Shown one piece after another: positions 1 through 8,621 of a stretch of 64,000 nucleotides of DNA. Within the stretch, counting starts at the first letter, position 1, and every line of letters starts with the position of its first letter. The notes under the pieces were generated by a model. It had not been told where the DNA came from and ran no database searches. It worked only from the letters and a program-made list of their open reading frames with translations. The translations under genes and the position numbers were made by a program. The stretch comes from Flavobacterium supellecticarium (GTDB lineage Bacteria; Bacteroidota; Bacteroidia; Flavobacteriales; Flavobacteriaceae): the NCBI RefSeq assembly GCF_004801375.1, contig NZ_SSNZ01000003.1, positions 186,001 to 250,000 on the forward strand. Direction: 5' to 3'.

Positions 1-1
1 T

Positions 2-1138
2 TCTTCACCTCATATGGGAGGAACGGAGCAACGTTATGTTAATGAAGCGTTCGAAAGTAATTGGATCGCTCCTTTGGGACCGAATGTAACCGGTTTTGAA
101 AATGCATTGCAATCCTATCTGGGAGGTATAGCCGAAGTGGCGGCATTAAGTTCAGGAACAGCAGCGTTGCATTTATCCTTAATTATGTTGGGTGTGCAGG
201 CTGGTGATGAGGTAATCTGTCAATCCATGACATTTTCGGCTTCGGCCAATCCAATTGCCTATCAGGGAGCCACGCCCATTTTTATTGACAGTGAATCCGA
301 TACCTGGAATATGTGTCCTGTAGCGCTGGAAAATGCCATCAAAGACCGTATCGCCTTAGGAAAAAAACCAAAAGCGATTATCGCGGTACACTTGTACGGG
401 ATGCCTTATAAAGTAGACGAAATTAACCGAATTGCAGCAGCCTATGCTATTCCGGTAATCGAAGACAGTGCCGAAGCATTGGGAAGTACCTATAAAGGGC
501 AATCCTGCGGTACTTTTGGCCAATTCGGAATTCTGTCATTTAACGGAAATAAAATCATCACAACATCGGGTGGTGGTGCTCTGGTTGTGAAAGATCAGGA
601 ACTCAAAAAGAAAATAATATTTTTATCAACTCAGGCAAGAGACGAAGCGCCACATTACCAGCATAGTGTTATCGGTTATAATTACCGGATGAGTAACATT
701 TGTGCCGGAATCGGAAGAGGGCAAATGGAAGTGCTGGATGATCACGTTGCGTTGCGAAGAAAAGTAAACCAATATTATAGAAACTATTTTAAAAATATTG
801 AAGGAATAACCGTGTTACAGGAGCCAACAGCCGATTATTTTTCGAATCATTGGTTAACGACAATTTATATCGATCCGGTTATTTTTGGTGTAACGGCGGC
901 CGAGGAATTGCGACTAATGCTGGATGCCGACAATATTGAAAGCAGACCACTTTGGAAACCAATGCACTTGCAACCGGTATTCGAAAAGGCACCCTATTAT
1001 GGGGGAACTACTGCAGAAGAGCTGTTTAAAAACGGACTATGTCTGCCTTCCGGTTCGAACATGACCGATGCTGAAATGGAACGGATTGGAACAGTTCTTG
1101 ATATGTTTTTTAAATTGAAACTTTCGGAAGCGTTTTAA
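2..1138 (+). CDS. DegT/DnrJ/EryC1/StrS-family PLP-dependent sugar aminotransferase, 5' end outside the window
   Basis: This enzyme transfers an amino group to a 4-keto (or 3-keto) nucleotide sugar in the cytoplasm. The reading frame is open to the window edge, and the four codons before the first Met read Ser-Ser-Pro-His, which matches the usual start region of the family. The Met at 14 is therefore probably internal and only a few residues are missing. The PLP-binding lysine is in FNGNKIITTSGGG, about residue 180 counted from that Met. The sequence resembles PglE-type transaminases making UDP-4-amino-4,6-dideoxy-GlcNAc. The next gene encodes a 4,6-dehydratase that could supply the keto-sugar, so the two probably act in sequence. 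The exact sugar product cannot be fixed from sequence alone. Confidence 0.9.
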   Translation, partial: SSPHMGGTEQRYVNEAFESNWIAPLGPNVTGFENALQSYLGGIAEVAALSSGTAALHLSLIMLGVQAGDEVICQSMTFSASANPIAYQGATPIFIDSESDTWNMCPVALENAIKDRIALGKKPKAIIAVHLYGMPYKVDEINRIAAAYAIPVIEDSAEALGSTYKGQSCGTFGQFGILSFNGNKIITTSGGGALVVKDQELKKKIIFLSTQARDEAPHYQHSVIGYNYRMSNICAGIGRGQMEVLDDHVALRRKVNQYYRNYFKNIEGITVLQEPTADYFSNHWLTTIYIDPVIFGVTAAEELRLMLDADNIESRPLWKPMHLQPVFEKAPYYGGTTAEELFKNGLCLPSGSNMTDAEMERIGTVLDMFFKLKLSEAF

Positions 1139-1179
1139 TTCACCTTAATTATAGTAATAATTCATGAACAATAATACTG

Positions 1180-3165
1180 TTGAACTTGAAAAATAGTGTG
1201 TTTCAAGGCCTGTATTCCAATCTACAGCAGGCTTCATCAACTTTTAGGGAAGATTTTTCTTTGCAAAGTTTACGCTATTTGCCCCGATGGATTGTCTTAT
1301 TTATAGACATTGCCGTTGTGATGATCGCTTCTGTGATCAGCTATTTCTTGCTCGATGGTTTGGGAATTCAGTTCCGACTGGCATTAGATAAAGACAAATT
1401 TATCTATGTTGTTAGTGTATATCTTTCGGTAACCGTTTTCTTTTTCTGGTTATTCCGAACCTATTCCGGTATTATCCGACATTCTACGTTTATCGACGGA
1501 ATTCGCCTGTTTTTTGCACAATCATCTACCTTTTTGGTGATGTTTTTTATCAATGTCTACTTTGAACAGGCTATTGGTGATAAACTGTTTCTGAATACCC
1601 GTTTGTTGCTCAATATTATTATCTCTTTTATGGGGTTGTTTCTATACCGAATTGTGGTGAAACAAATTTTTGAGCATTATCTGACCGAATCTAAAAAAAT
1701 AAAACTCGAAAGAGCACTGATCTATGGTACCGGTTTTAACGCGACGGCTTTGGCTAATGCGTTGCGTACCGAACGACCACAACGTTTTAAATTACTAGGA
1801 TTTGTAGATTATGATGCATCCAATACCACTAAAAGGATTTTGGATATGCCCATTTATACCAGCCGAAAGAAAGTGCCGGTTTTACTACGTTCCTTAGGTG
1901 CCAATACGTTAATTCTGGCCTCAAACGATTTACAGGAAGACCGAAAAATCGAACTTATCGATGAATGTTTGGAATACGGATTTAAAGTATATACCGTACC
2001 AGTGGTGGCCGACTGGTCGGATGTGAAGGATATTTCCAAAAAAGTAAAATCCATTCAGATTGAAGACTTGTTGGAACGTAAACCGATTAAACTGGACAAT
2101 ACGGCCATCCAAAGGGAAATTAATGGCAAAACGGTGGTCATTACCGGTGCGGCCGGTTCCATTGGTGGTGAAATTGTAAATCAGGTCATTGCCTTTGCTC
2201 CTAAACGGGTGGTGTTGATTGATCAGGCGGAAACACCCTTATACCATTTAACGTTAGAGTTGAGTAAAAAGAAATCGGCAGCCACGATTCATTCTTTTGT
2301 AGCCGATATACGAAATAAAAAAGAGATCGAGTCGATCTTCTCCAAATACAAACCGGACATTGTATTCCACGCGGCGGCCTATAAACACGTGCCGATGATG
2401 GAAGATCACCCGATTCAGGCGGTTTTTACCAATGTCATGGGAACCCGCAATCTGGCCGATTTATCGGTAGCCTACAAAGTGGCCAAATTCGTGATGATCT
2501 CAACCGATAAAGCGGTAAATCCGAGTAATGTAATGGGAGCCAGTAAGCGGATCGCCGAAAAATATGTGCAGACCTTAAATTATCATTTGCATAATAATGG
2601 GGTCAAACATACCAAGTTTATCACCACGCGTTTCGGAAATGTATTGGGATCCAATGGATCGGTGGTGCCGTTGTTTAAACAGCAAATCGCCAATGGTGGT
2701 CCGATAACGATTACACATCCAAAGATTATCCGCTATTTTATGACCATTCCGGAAGCATGCCAGCTGGTATTGGAAGCCGGAGCGATGGGAAGTGGTGGCG
2801 AGATCTATATTTTTGATATGGGGAAACCGGTAAAAATTATCGATCTGGCCCGTAAAATGATTCGTATGGCGGGATTACAACCCGATAAGGATATCAAGAT
2901 CGAATTCGTCGGATTGCGACCAGGAGAAAAATTATACGAAGAATTGTTAAACGATTCCTCTAAAACACTCCCAACGCATCACGAAAAAATTATGATTGCT
3001 ATAGAAGTCTCCGATACGTTTGAAATGATTTCAGAGGCAGTAGATTTGTTGATCAATATTACGGAAGAAGGACAAGAGTTGTCCGATATTGTTATGCAGA
3101 TGAAATCAATTGTACCGGAGTTTAGAAGTATGAATTCGTCGTTCTCGACCTTGGATATTAATTAA
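1180..3165 (+). CDS. Membrane-bound nucleotide-diphosphate-sugar 4,6-dehydratase (CapD/WbpM/PglF type)
   Basis: It removes water from a UDP-HexNAc to give the 4-keto-6-deoxy sugar needed by the aminotransferase upstream. The N-terminus (about residues 35-165) has four hydrophobic helices. A CoA-binding-like Rossmann domain (about 175-290) follows, and then the short-chain dehydrogenase domain with the NAD-binding motif TGAAGSIGGE near 325. The conserved block ISTDKAVNPSNVMGASKR lies near 445. Length 661 is normal for the long membrane form. The start codon is TTG at 1180: an in-frame TGA at 1165 rules out an earlier start, and the nearby ATG at 1164 is in another frame and ends after ten codons. 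It lies 41 nt after the aminotransferase, probably in one transcript. Confidence 0.92.
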   Translation: MNLKNSVFQGLYSNLQQASSTFREDFSLQSLRYLPRWIVLFIDIAVVMIASVISYFLLDGLGIQFRLALDKDKFIYVVSVYLSVTVFFFWLFRTYSGIIRHSTFIDGIRLFFAQSSTFLVMFFINVYFEQAIGDKLFLNTRLLLNIIISFMGLFLYRIVVKQIFEHYLTESKKIKLERALIYGTGFNATALANALRTERPQRFKLLGFVDYDASNTTKRILDMPIYTSRKKVPVLLRSLGANTLILASNDLQEDRKIELIDECLEYGFKVYTVPVVADWSDVKDISKKVKSIQIEDLLERKPIKLDNTAIQREINGKTVVITGAAGSIGGEIVNQVIAFAPKRVVLIDQAETPLYHLTLELSKKKSAATIHSFVADIRNKKEIESIFSKYKPDIVFHAAAYKHVPMMEDHPIQAVFTNVMGTRNLADLSVAYKVAKFVMISTDKAVNPSNVMGASKRIAEKYVQTLNYHLHNNGVKHTKFITTRFGNVLGSNGSVVPLFKQQIANGGPITITHPKIIRYFMTIPEACQLVLEAGAMGSGGEIYIFDMGKPVKIIDLARKMIRMAGLQPDKDIKIEFVGLRPGEKLYEELLNDSSKTLPTHHEKIMIAIEVSDTFEMISEAVDLLINITEEGQELSDIVMQMKSIVPEFRSMNSSFSTLDIN

Positions 3166-3177
3166 AAATCAAAAGCG

Positions 3178-3185
3178 TATCTTTG
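3178..3185 (+). promoter_or_regulatory. Bacteroidota -7 promoter element before the Wza-like gene
   Basis: TATCTTTG matches TAnnTTTG exactly and sits 17 nt before the ATG at 3203. The best -33 candidate is a TTG at 3151-3153 with a 24-nt gap, longer than usual, so only the -7 box is well supported. It would give the export genes a start separate from the dehydratase. Confidence 0.55.
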
Positions 3186-3202
3186 CGCAAAATTTATTAT
3201 TT

Positions 3203-3982
3203 ATGGAGGTAATTTCTCGCTTTTTCTGTTTTTTGGTCTTGGGAGCTTTCTTAATCTTGTCTTCCTGTGCACAAAAAAAGGATATTGTTTATTATCAAAA
3301 CATTGATCAGTTTTCAAGAGAGGGATCTTCAGCATCATTCGAACCAAAATTACAACCGGACGATTTGTTAATGATTATCGTTTCGGCAGAAAACCCGGAA
3401 GTGGCGGTACCATTTAACTTATATGCAGTTACCATGCAAGGTGCTACCGAAACAGCCGCAAGCCAGCCGCGTTTACAAACCTATCTGGTGGATTCCAATG
3501 GGGAAATTTCGTTCCCGGTTATCGGAGCTATTAAACTAGGTGGATTAACCCGTAGTGAAGCCATGACAAAATTAAAAGGCTTGTTAAGTGATTATATCAA
3601 GAACCCGTCGGTTAATATGCGAATATTAAACTATAAAGTAACCGTTCAGGGAGAAGTAAACCGACCAGGAACCTACCCGATACAATCCGAACGGATTACA
3701 TTACCGGAGGCATTGAGTTTGGCCGGTGATCTTACTGTTTACGGAAAACGTAATAATATTCTGATAATCCGCGAAACAGAAGGTAAGGTAACAACCACTC
3801 GTGTCGATTTAACAAAACCGGAGTTTTTCAATTCTCAGTTTTACTATCTGAAACAAAATGATGTGGTCTATGTGGAGCCTAACAAAACCAAAGTAAATTC
3901 ATCGGTAATAGGACCGAATATTACAGTAGCCATTTCAGCAATTTCTTTATTAATAACCATAATTGCTTTAACCACAAGATAG
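3203..3982 (+). CDS. wza: Polysaccharide export outer-membrane lipoprotein, Wza family
   Basis: Wza-type proteins form the outer-membrane channel through which capsule or exopolysaccharide leaves the cell. A lipoprotein signal peptide ends at LSSC (Cys22). A poly-export domain follows (about residues 50-135), then a soluble ligand-binding beta-grasp (SLBB) region containing VQGEVNRPGTYP (about 140-220). A C-terminal hydrophobic helix (about 236-257) could cross the outer membrane. At 259 residues it is shorter than E. coli Wza and has a single SLBB unit, as is common in Bacteroidota. The Wzc-like kinase starts 6 nt downstream, so the pair is translationally coupled. Confidence 0.92.
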   Translation: MEVISRFFCFLVLGAFLILSSCAQKKDIVYYQNIDQFSREGSSASFEPKLQPDDLLMIIVSAENPEVAVPFNLYAVTMQGATETAASQPRLQTYLVDSNGEISFPVIGAIKLGGLTRSEAMTKLKGLLSDYIKNPSVNMRILNYKVTVQGEVNRPGTYPIQSERITLPEALSLAGDLTVYGKRNNILIIRETEGKVTTTRVDLTKPEFFNSQFYYLKQNDVVYVEPNKTKVNSSVIGPNITVAISAISLLITIIALTTR

Positions 3983-3988
3983 ATATAC

Positions 3989-6379
3989 ATGAATCAGGAA
4001 TTTAATACTTTTGAGGAGCAAAACGAAAATAACTTTTCTATTCGTGAACAGATTGATAAATACTTAATCTATTGGCATTGGTTAGTACTGGGGGTATTAC
4101 TTTCAGTAATAGCGGCATTCTTGTATTTACGTTATTATACATCACCTAGCTACAAAGCGGTTGCAACGATACTTGTAAAAGATGATAAAAAAGGGGGGAT
4201 CGCTTCTGAATTAGCCGCTTTTTCTGATATTGGAATGCTGACAGGGGCAAAAAGTAATGTTGATAATGAAGTGGAGGTCTTAAAATCCAGAACATTAGTA
4301 GAAAACGTTATACAAAGATTAGACCTAAACATCTTTTATATAGCTGAAGGAAGAGTTAAATCTTCTTTTTTATATAAAGATTCGCCAATTAAAATGGAGT
4401 TTACCAATAAAAGTAAGGATTTTTATTTACAAAATTTTGCTTACAGAATAGAAAATAAAAGCAATAATCGTTTTGTAATCTATGATGAAAAAGAAAATAA
4501 ATTAGGTGAATATTCTTATGGTAATGAGGTAAAAACCAAATACGGAACATTTATTGTAAACAAAAAATTAGAAAACCTGGTAGATGCCGAAGGTAAAAGC
4601 CATAGCAATGATCCTTTTGTTGTCCATGTTAAAATAGTGCCCTTATCGAAAGTTGCCGAAAATTTTAAAACAAAATTGATGGTAAACCCGCTAAGTAAGA
4701 ATACCAGTGTTATCGAATTGTCGTTAATAGATCCTGTAAAAGAACGAGCGGAGGATTTTTTAAATGCTTTAGTTAGAATATATAACGAAGATGCCATCGC
4801 CGATAAAAATTTTATTTCCGAAAATACATCGCGTTTTATTTCGCAACGTTTGGAATTGATCACTCAGGAACTGGACGGGGTAGAGAAAAATGTGGAAGGG
4901 TATAAAAAGCAAAATAAAATTACGGACATCACTTCCGAAGCCGGTTTGTTTCTGGAAAGTGCCAGTCAGTATGAAAAAAGTGTCATCGAAACCGAAACCC
5001 AGATGAAGGTGGTCGCTTCGATGAAGGACTTTTTAAAAAATAGCAAAAAAGGAGATCTTATTCCAAGTAATCTTGTTCCAAGTAATCTTGCTTCCAACGT
5101 TACAGCCTCTACATCCATAGATGAGTTTAATAAAATGGTACTGGAACGCAATCGTATTTTAAAGAGTTCTACGCCAAACAACCCGATTATCATTGCTTTA
5201 GATGAGAAAATAGAAGCCTTAAAAATAAGCGTAGATGAAAGCCTGAACCGTATGCAATCGGCATTGACGATTAAAAAACGTAATCTGGATCGTCAGGAAG
5301 GTTTATTGGGCGGACGCATTTCCCGAATTCCAACACAGGAACGGGAATTCAGAGTGTTACAACGACAACAACAAATCAAAGAATCATTATACCTGTACCT
5401 GTTACAAAAAAGGGAAGAAACGGCAATCTCATTGGCGGTAACAGCACCAAATGCCAAAGTGATCGATGCGGCCAAAGCTTCGGATATCCCTGTTTCACCT
5501 AAAAAAAATCTGATTTATTTAGGGGCATTGTTTATGGGACTGCTTATTCCTTTTGGAATAGTTTATCTGAGAGATCTGTTGGATACCAAAGTAAAATCAC
5601 GTCAGGATATAGAAGCAAAAATCAAAGCACCATTCCTGGGCGATATACCGCAATCACTTTCGGCTAATGAATTGATCACGACTACTAGTCGAAGTAGTGC
5701 TGCAGAGGCATTGCGTATAGCCAAAACAAATCTGGAGTTTATGTTAAACCATGTTCCGGATGGACAGGCAAAAACTATTTTTCTGACATCAACGTTCCCG
5801 AAGGAAGGAAAAACCTTTATCACAGCCAATATTGCCGCTACAATCGCCTTGTCGGGTAAAAAAGTGTTGTTGATCGGTTTGGATATCCGTAATCCAAGAT
5901 TGGATGATTATATCCCGATTCCATCTAAAGGTCTGACCAACTACCTGTCGTCAAAAGATGATGATATCAATAGCTATATCATTAAACATAGTGGTTTCGA
6001 AGAGTTCTACGTGTTGCCTTCGGGAGTAATTCCTCCGAATCCGGCCGAATTATTGATGAGCAAAAAAGTAAATACGCTTTTTGAACAATTGAAGAAAGAA
6101 TATGATTATATCGTGGTCGATACGGCTCCGGTAAGTTTGGTAACCGACACTATGTTGGTGGCACATCTCGCGGATGTCTTTATCTATGTGGTGCGCGCAA
6201 ACTATCTGGATAAACGTATGCTAAATGTGCCGCAAACGATATATAGAGAGAAAAAATTACCGAATATGTGTTTGTTGTTAAACGATACGGATACGACCAA
6301 AGGCTATGGTTATGGCTACGGTTATGGTGCCGATCTTGAAGACGAAAGACCATGGTGGCAAAAACTATTTAACCGGTAA
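3989..6379 (+). CDS. wzc: Wzc-like polysaccharide co-polymerase with bacterial tyrosine kinase domain
   Basis: Inner-membrane protein that controls polysaccharide chain length and export together with Wza. Two membrane helices (about residues 30-50 and 505-525) flank a periplasmic Wzz-type domain with long helical stretches and a GNVR-like region (about 430-480). The cytoplasmic BY-kinase domain shows Walker A in STFPKEGKTF (about 602-611), Walker A' in LLIGLDIRNPR (about 630) and Walker B in YIVVDTAP (about 705). The tail has four Tyr-Gly steps (KGYGYGYGYGAD), the probable autophosphorylation cluster. Its natural partner, the PHP-type phosphatase, lies on the opposite strand just downstream. 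A shared hairpin terminator separates the two. Confidence 0.95.
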   Translation: MNQEFNTFEEQNENNFSIREQIDKYLIYWHWLVLGVLLSVIAAFLYLRYYTSPSYKAVATILVKDDKKGGIASELAAFSDIGMLTGAKSNVDNEVEVLKSRTLVENVIQRLDLNIFYIAEGRVKSSFLYKDSPIKMEFTNKSKDFYLQNFAYRIENKSNNRFVIYDEKENKLGEYSYGNEVKTKYGTFIVNKKLENLVDAEGKSHSNDPFVVHVKIVPLSKVAENFKTKLMVNPLSKNTSVIELSLIDPVKERAEDFLNALVRIYNEDAIADKNFISENTSRFISQRLELITQELDGVEKNVEGYKKQNKITDITSEAGLFLESASQYEKSVIETETQMKVVASMKDFLKNSKKGDLIPSNLVPSNLASNVTASTSIDEFNKMVLERNRILKSSTPNNPIIIALDEKIEALKISVDESLNRMQSALTIKKRNLDRQEGLLGGRISRIPTQEREFRVLQRQQQIKESLYLYLLQKREETAISLAVTAPNAKVIDAAKASDIPVSPKKNLIYLGALFMGLLIPFGIVYLRDLLDTKVKSRQDIEAKIKAPFLGDIPQSLSANELITTTSRSSAAEALRIAKTNLEFMLNHVPDGQAKTIFLTSTFPKEGKTFITANIAATIALSGKKVLLIGLDIRNPRLDDYIPIPSKGLTNYLSSKDDDINSYIIKHSGFEEFYVLPSGVIPPNPAELLMSKKVNTLFEQLKKEYDYIVVDTAPVSLVTDTMLVAHLADVFIYVVRANYLDKRMLNVPQTIYREKKLPNMCLLLNDTDTTKGYGYGYGYGADLEDERPWWQKLFNR

Positions 6380-6396
6380 AAAACAATCCGGTTCAT

Positions 6397-6428
6397 AAAA
6401 AAAGTCCTTATTTATAAGGACTTTTTTT
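6397..6428. terminator. Bidirectional intrinsic terminator between wzc and the PHP phosphatase gene
   Basis: A perfect 11-bp stem (AAAGTCCTTAT with ATAAGGACTTT, 2-nt loop) is flanked by A residues on the left and T residues on the right. It can stop transcription from both converging genes. Confidence 0.85.
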
Positions 6429-6430
6429 GT

Positions 6431-7162
6431 TTATTTAAACAGTGTGTTTCGTTTCATTGCGGCGACAAGCAATAGCTCATCGATTTTTATTTTTTTTGAA
6501 AAAGAAGCAATATGATTTTTATGGTGAATATCAGAACCGGTAAAATCGATCATGTCGTTTTTAAAGAGTTTTTCAACCGCTTTGGTAACATGCTCGCCAT
6601 AATAACCAACAGTCGAAAGCAAATTGGCCTGAAACAGACATCCGGCTTTTTTAAGCTTTTTATACGCTTCGAAATTGTTGTGGTAAAAATTATAACGCTC
6701 CGGATGGGCCAGTACAGGTTGATATCCGGCTACCTGTAACTCAAATAAAATATCAAACAACTGAATCGGCGGATTGATATACGACATCTCTACTAAAACG
6801 TAATTGTCTTTTAAGGTTAGCAGTTTTTCCTCTTGAAATAATTTTACAAAAGTATCATCCAGCATATATTCTGAAGCTGCTTTAAGCTGTAAAGCTCCGG
6901 CAGGTTCCGGTAAAAGTTCGTATACTTCTTGAAGTTTGTTTTCAATACTTTCACGGGTATTTTCCCAAACCGAACTACAGGTATGCGGTGTCGTTACCAT
7001 ACGGGCAAAACCGAATTCGCGGCACGAATCTAATAAATAAGCCGTATCGTTTTGATTTTGAGCACCGTCGTCTATCTCAAAAAGAAGATGAGAATGAATA
7101 TCGGTATAGTCCTGTGGAATAAGTTCCTTTAAAAGGGGTTTGGATTTTAAAAATGATAACAT
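6431..7162 (-). CDS. CpsB/YwqE-type PHP-domain protein-tyrosine phosphatase
   Basis: Metal-dependent phosphatase that removes phosphate from Wzc-type tyrosine kinases and so tunes capsule assembly. PHP metal-site motifs are visible: TDIHSHLLFEIDDGA near the N-terminus, TTPHTCSSVW, LAHPERYNFY, and TGSDIHHKNH near the C-terminus. I place the start at the ATG at 7162, not the longer in-frame start at 7192. The shorter form begins like relatives (MLSFLKSKP), and a -7 promoter box TATCTTTG lies inside the longer form. It converges on wzc, its likely substrate, over a shared terminator. Confidence 0.9.
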   Translation of the reverse strand: MLSFLKSKPLLKELIPQDYTDIHSHLLFEIDDGAQNQNDTAYLLDSCREFGFARMVTTPHTCSSVWENTRESIENKLQEVYELLPEPAGALQLKAASEYMLDDTFVKLFQEEKLLTLKDNYVLVEMSYINPPIQLFDILFELQVAGYQPVLAHPERYNFYHNNFEAYKKLKKAGCLFQANLLSTVGYYGEHVTKAVEKLFKNDMIDFTGSDIHHKNHIASFSKKIKIDELLLVAAMKRNTLFK

Positions 7163-7166
7163 GCTG

Positions 7167-7174
7167 CAAAGATA
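7167..7174 (-). promoter_or_regulatory. -7 promoter box just before the PHP phosphatase start
   Basis: Read on the minus strand this is TATCTTTG, an exact TAnnTTTG match, with only four bases between its end and the ATG. The mRNA would be nearly leaderless. No good -33 element at the usual spacing was found. Confidence 0.45.
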
Positions 7175-7270
7175 GCCAATTTGAGTATGCAAAAATAAAC
7201 AGTAATCGGGCGAGAGAAAAGGAATCTTATAACAAAAGAAAATATTGTTTCAGGACTTTATTTCTTTAAA

Positions 7271-7302
7271 TTTGACTCCGTCTAAAATTATAGATAAGTT
7301 TG
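7271..7302 (+). promoter_or_regulatory. Consensus Bacteroidota sigma-A promoter for the wzt glycan operon
   Basis: TTTG at 7271-7274, a 20-nt spacer, and TAAGTTTG at 7295-7302 match the TTTG-N19-21-TAnnTTTG consensus. The GTG of wzt is 35 nt downstream. No other clear promoter is seen before 29865, so this probably drives the genes from 7338 to 29876. Confidence 0.8.
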
Positions 7303-7337
7303 TAAACTATTAACATTAAAACTACCAATACTATCCG

Positions 7338-8621
7338 GTGAAAGATGTAATTCTAAAGGCCGAACATATTTCCAAACAATATCGCTTGGGAACGGTCGGT
7401 ACGGGAACCATAAGCCATGATTTAAACAGATGGTGGCACAGAGTGCGCGGTAAAGAAGACCCGTACTTAAAAATCGGTGATGTAAACGACCGTTCGAAAA
7501 AAGGGAACAGTGATTATGTATGGGCTTTACATGATATTAGTTTTGAAGTCGAGCGGGGAGAAGTTCTGGGAATAATCGGAAAAAACGGAGCGGGGAAATC
7601 CACCCTGTTAAAAATTTTATCCCGGGTAACAGCACCTACAACTGGAAGTATCAAAACCCGCGGGCGTATTGCTTCGCTATTGGAAGTTGGAACGGGTTTT
7701 CATCCGGAAATGACCGGAAGGGAAAACATCTACTTAAACGGTTCCATTTTGGGAATGACCAAAAAAGAAATCACTTCCAAAATAGATGAAATTATTGCTT
7801 TTAGCGGTTGCGAACGTTATATCGATACACCGGTAAAACGCTACAGTAGCGGAATGACCGTTAGATTGGCATTTGCTGTTGCGGCACACCTCGAACCGGA
7901 AATCCTGGTTGTCGATGAAGTATTGGCGGTTGGTGATGCCGAATTTCAGAAAAAAGCCATCGGAAAAATGCAGGACATCGCCAAAGGCGAAGGACGAACG
8001 GTGCTATTTGTTAGTCACAATATGGCGGCCGTGAAAAGTCTTTGTACCAAAGGAATCGTAATGGAACACGGTAGGGTGGTTTTTGAAGGTAATGTAGACG
8101 ACTGTATTGATGAATACCTGAGAGAATCGCAGCAAAATGCAACAAGACAATGGGATAAAGACCATCCCGGATCGGAATTTTTCCGTCTGCATAAAGCGGA
8201 AGTTCTTAATCAGAATCAGGAAACCTCTCTTAATCATATGATCTCAAGTTCGGTATTGGTACGCTTTACATATGAGGTACTAAAAGACGAACAGCAGTTC
8301 ACACATGGATTCAACTTATTTAATAATCAGGGCGTTCATATTCTGAGCTCACACGACACAAAATCCGATACACTTCAGGAACCGGTATCCAAAGGGATCT
8401 ATACCAAAACAATTGAAATTCCCGGTAATTTACTGGCAGAAGGAGGTTATACCTGTAGTTTTGCGATTATGCGCTATAGTCCGTTTCATGTGGAATTCCA
8501 CGAAATGGAAGTGGTTGGATTTAATATCATTGATGAAATGGGCGATAATACGGCTCGTGGCAATTATTCAGGACGATTCCCCGGATTGGTGCGTCCGTTG
8601 TTAAAATGGGAAAAAATATGA
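7338..8621 (+). CDS. wzt: Wzt: ATPase of an O-antigen/teichoic-acid ABC exporter with C-terminal glycan-binding domain
   Basis: It powers export of a lipid-linked polysaccharide across the inner membrane. The ABC domain has Walker A in GKNGAGKST (about residues 81-89), the signature RYSSGMTVRLAF (about 168) and Walker B in ILVVDEVLAVGD. The region from about 290 to 427 fits the beta-sandwich Wzt C-terminal domain, which binds the terminus of the finished glycan. The start is GTG at 7338. Wzt normally pairs with the permease Wzm encoded directly upstream. Here wzt is the first gene after its promoter and no permease gene is present anywhere in the window. Confidence 0.93.
   Translation: MKDVILKAEHISKQYRLGTVGTGTISHDLNRWWHRVRGKEDPYLKIGDVNDRSKKGNSDYVWALHDISFEVERGEVLGIIGKNGAGKSTLLKILSRVTAPTTGSIKTRGRIASLLEVGTGFHPEMTGRENIYLNGSILGMTKKEITSKIDEIIAFSGCERYIDTPVKRYSSGMTVRLAFAVAAHLEPEILVVDEVLAVGDAEFQKKAIGKMQDIAKGEGRTVLFVSHNMAAVKSLCTKGIVMEHGRVVFEGNVDDCIDEYLRESQQNATRQWDKDHPGSEFFRLHKAEVLNQNQETSLNHMISSSVLVRFTYEVLKDEQQFTHGFNLFNNQGVHILSSHDTKSDTLQEPVSKGIYTKTIEIPGNLLAEGGYTCSFAIMRYSPFHVEFHEMEVVGFNIIDEMGDNTARGNYSGRFPGLVRPLLKWEKI

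Noticed and set aside
7193..7337. Degraded Wzm permease gene upstream of wzt
   Set aside because: The 145-bp gap is filled by a promoter and leader and holds no hydrophobic coding remnant.
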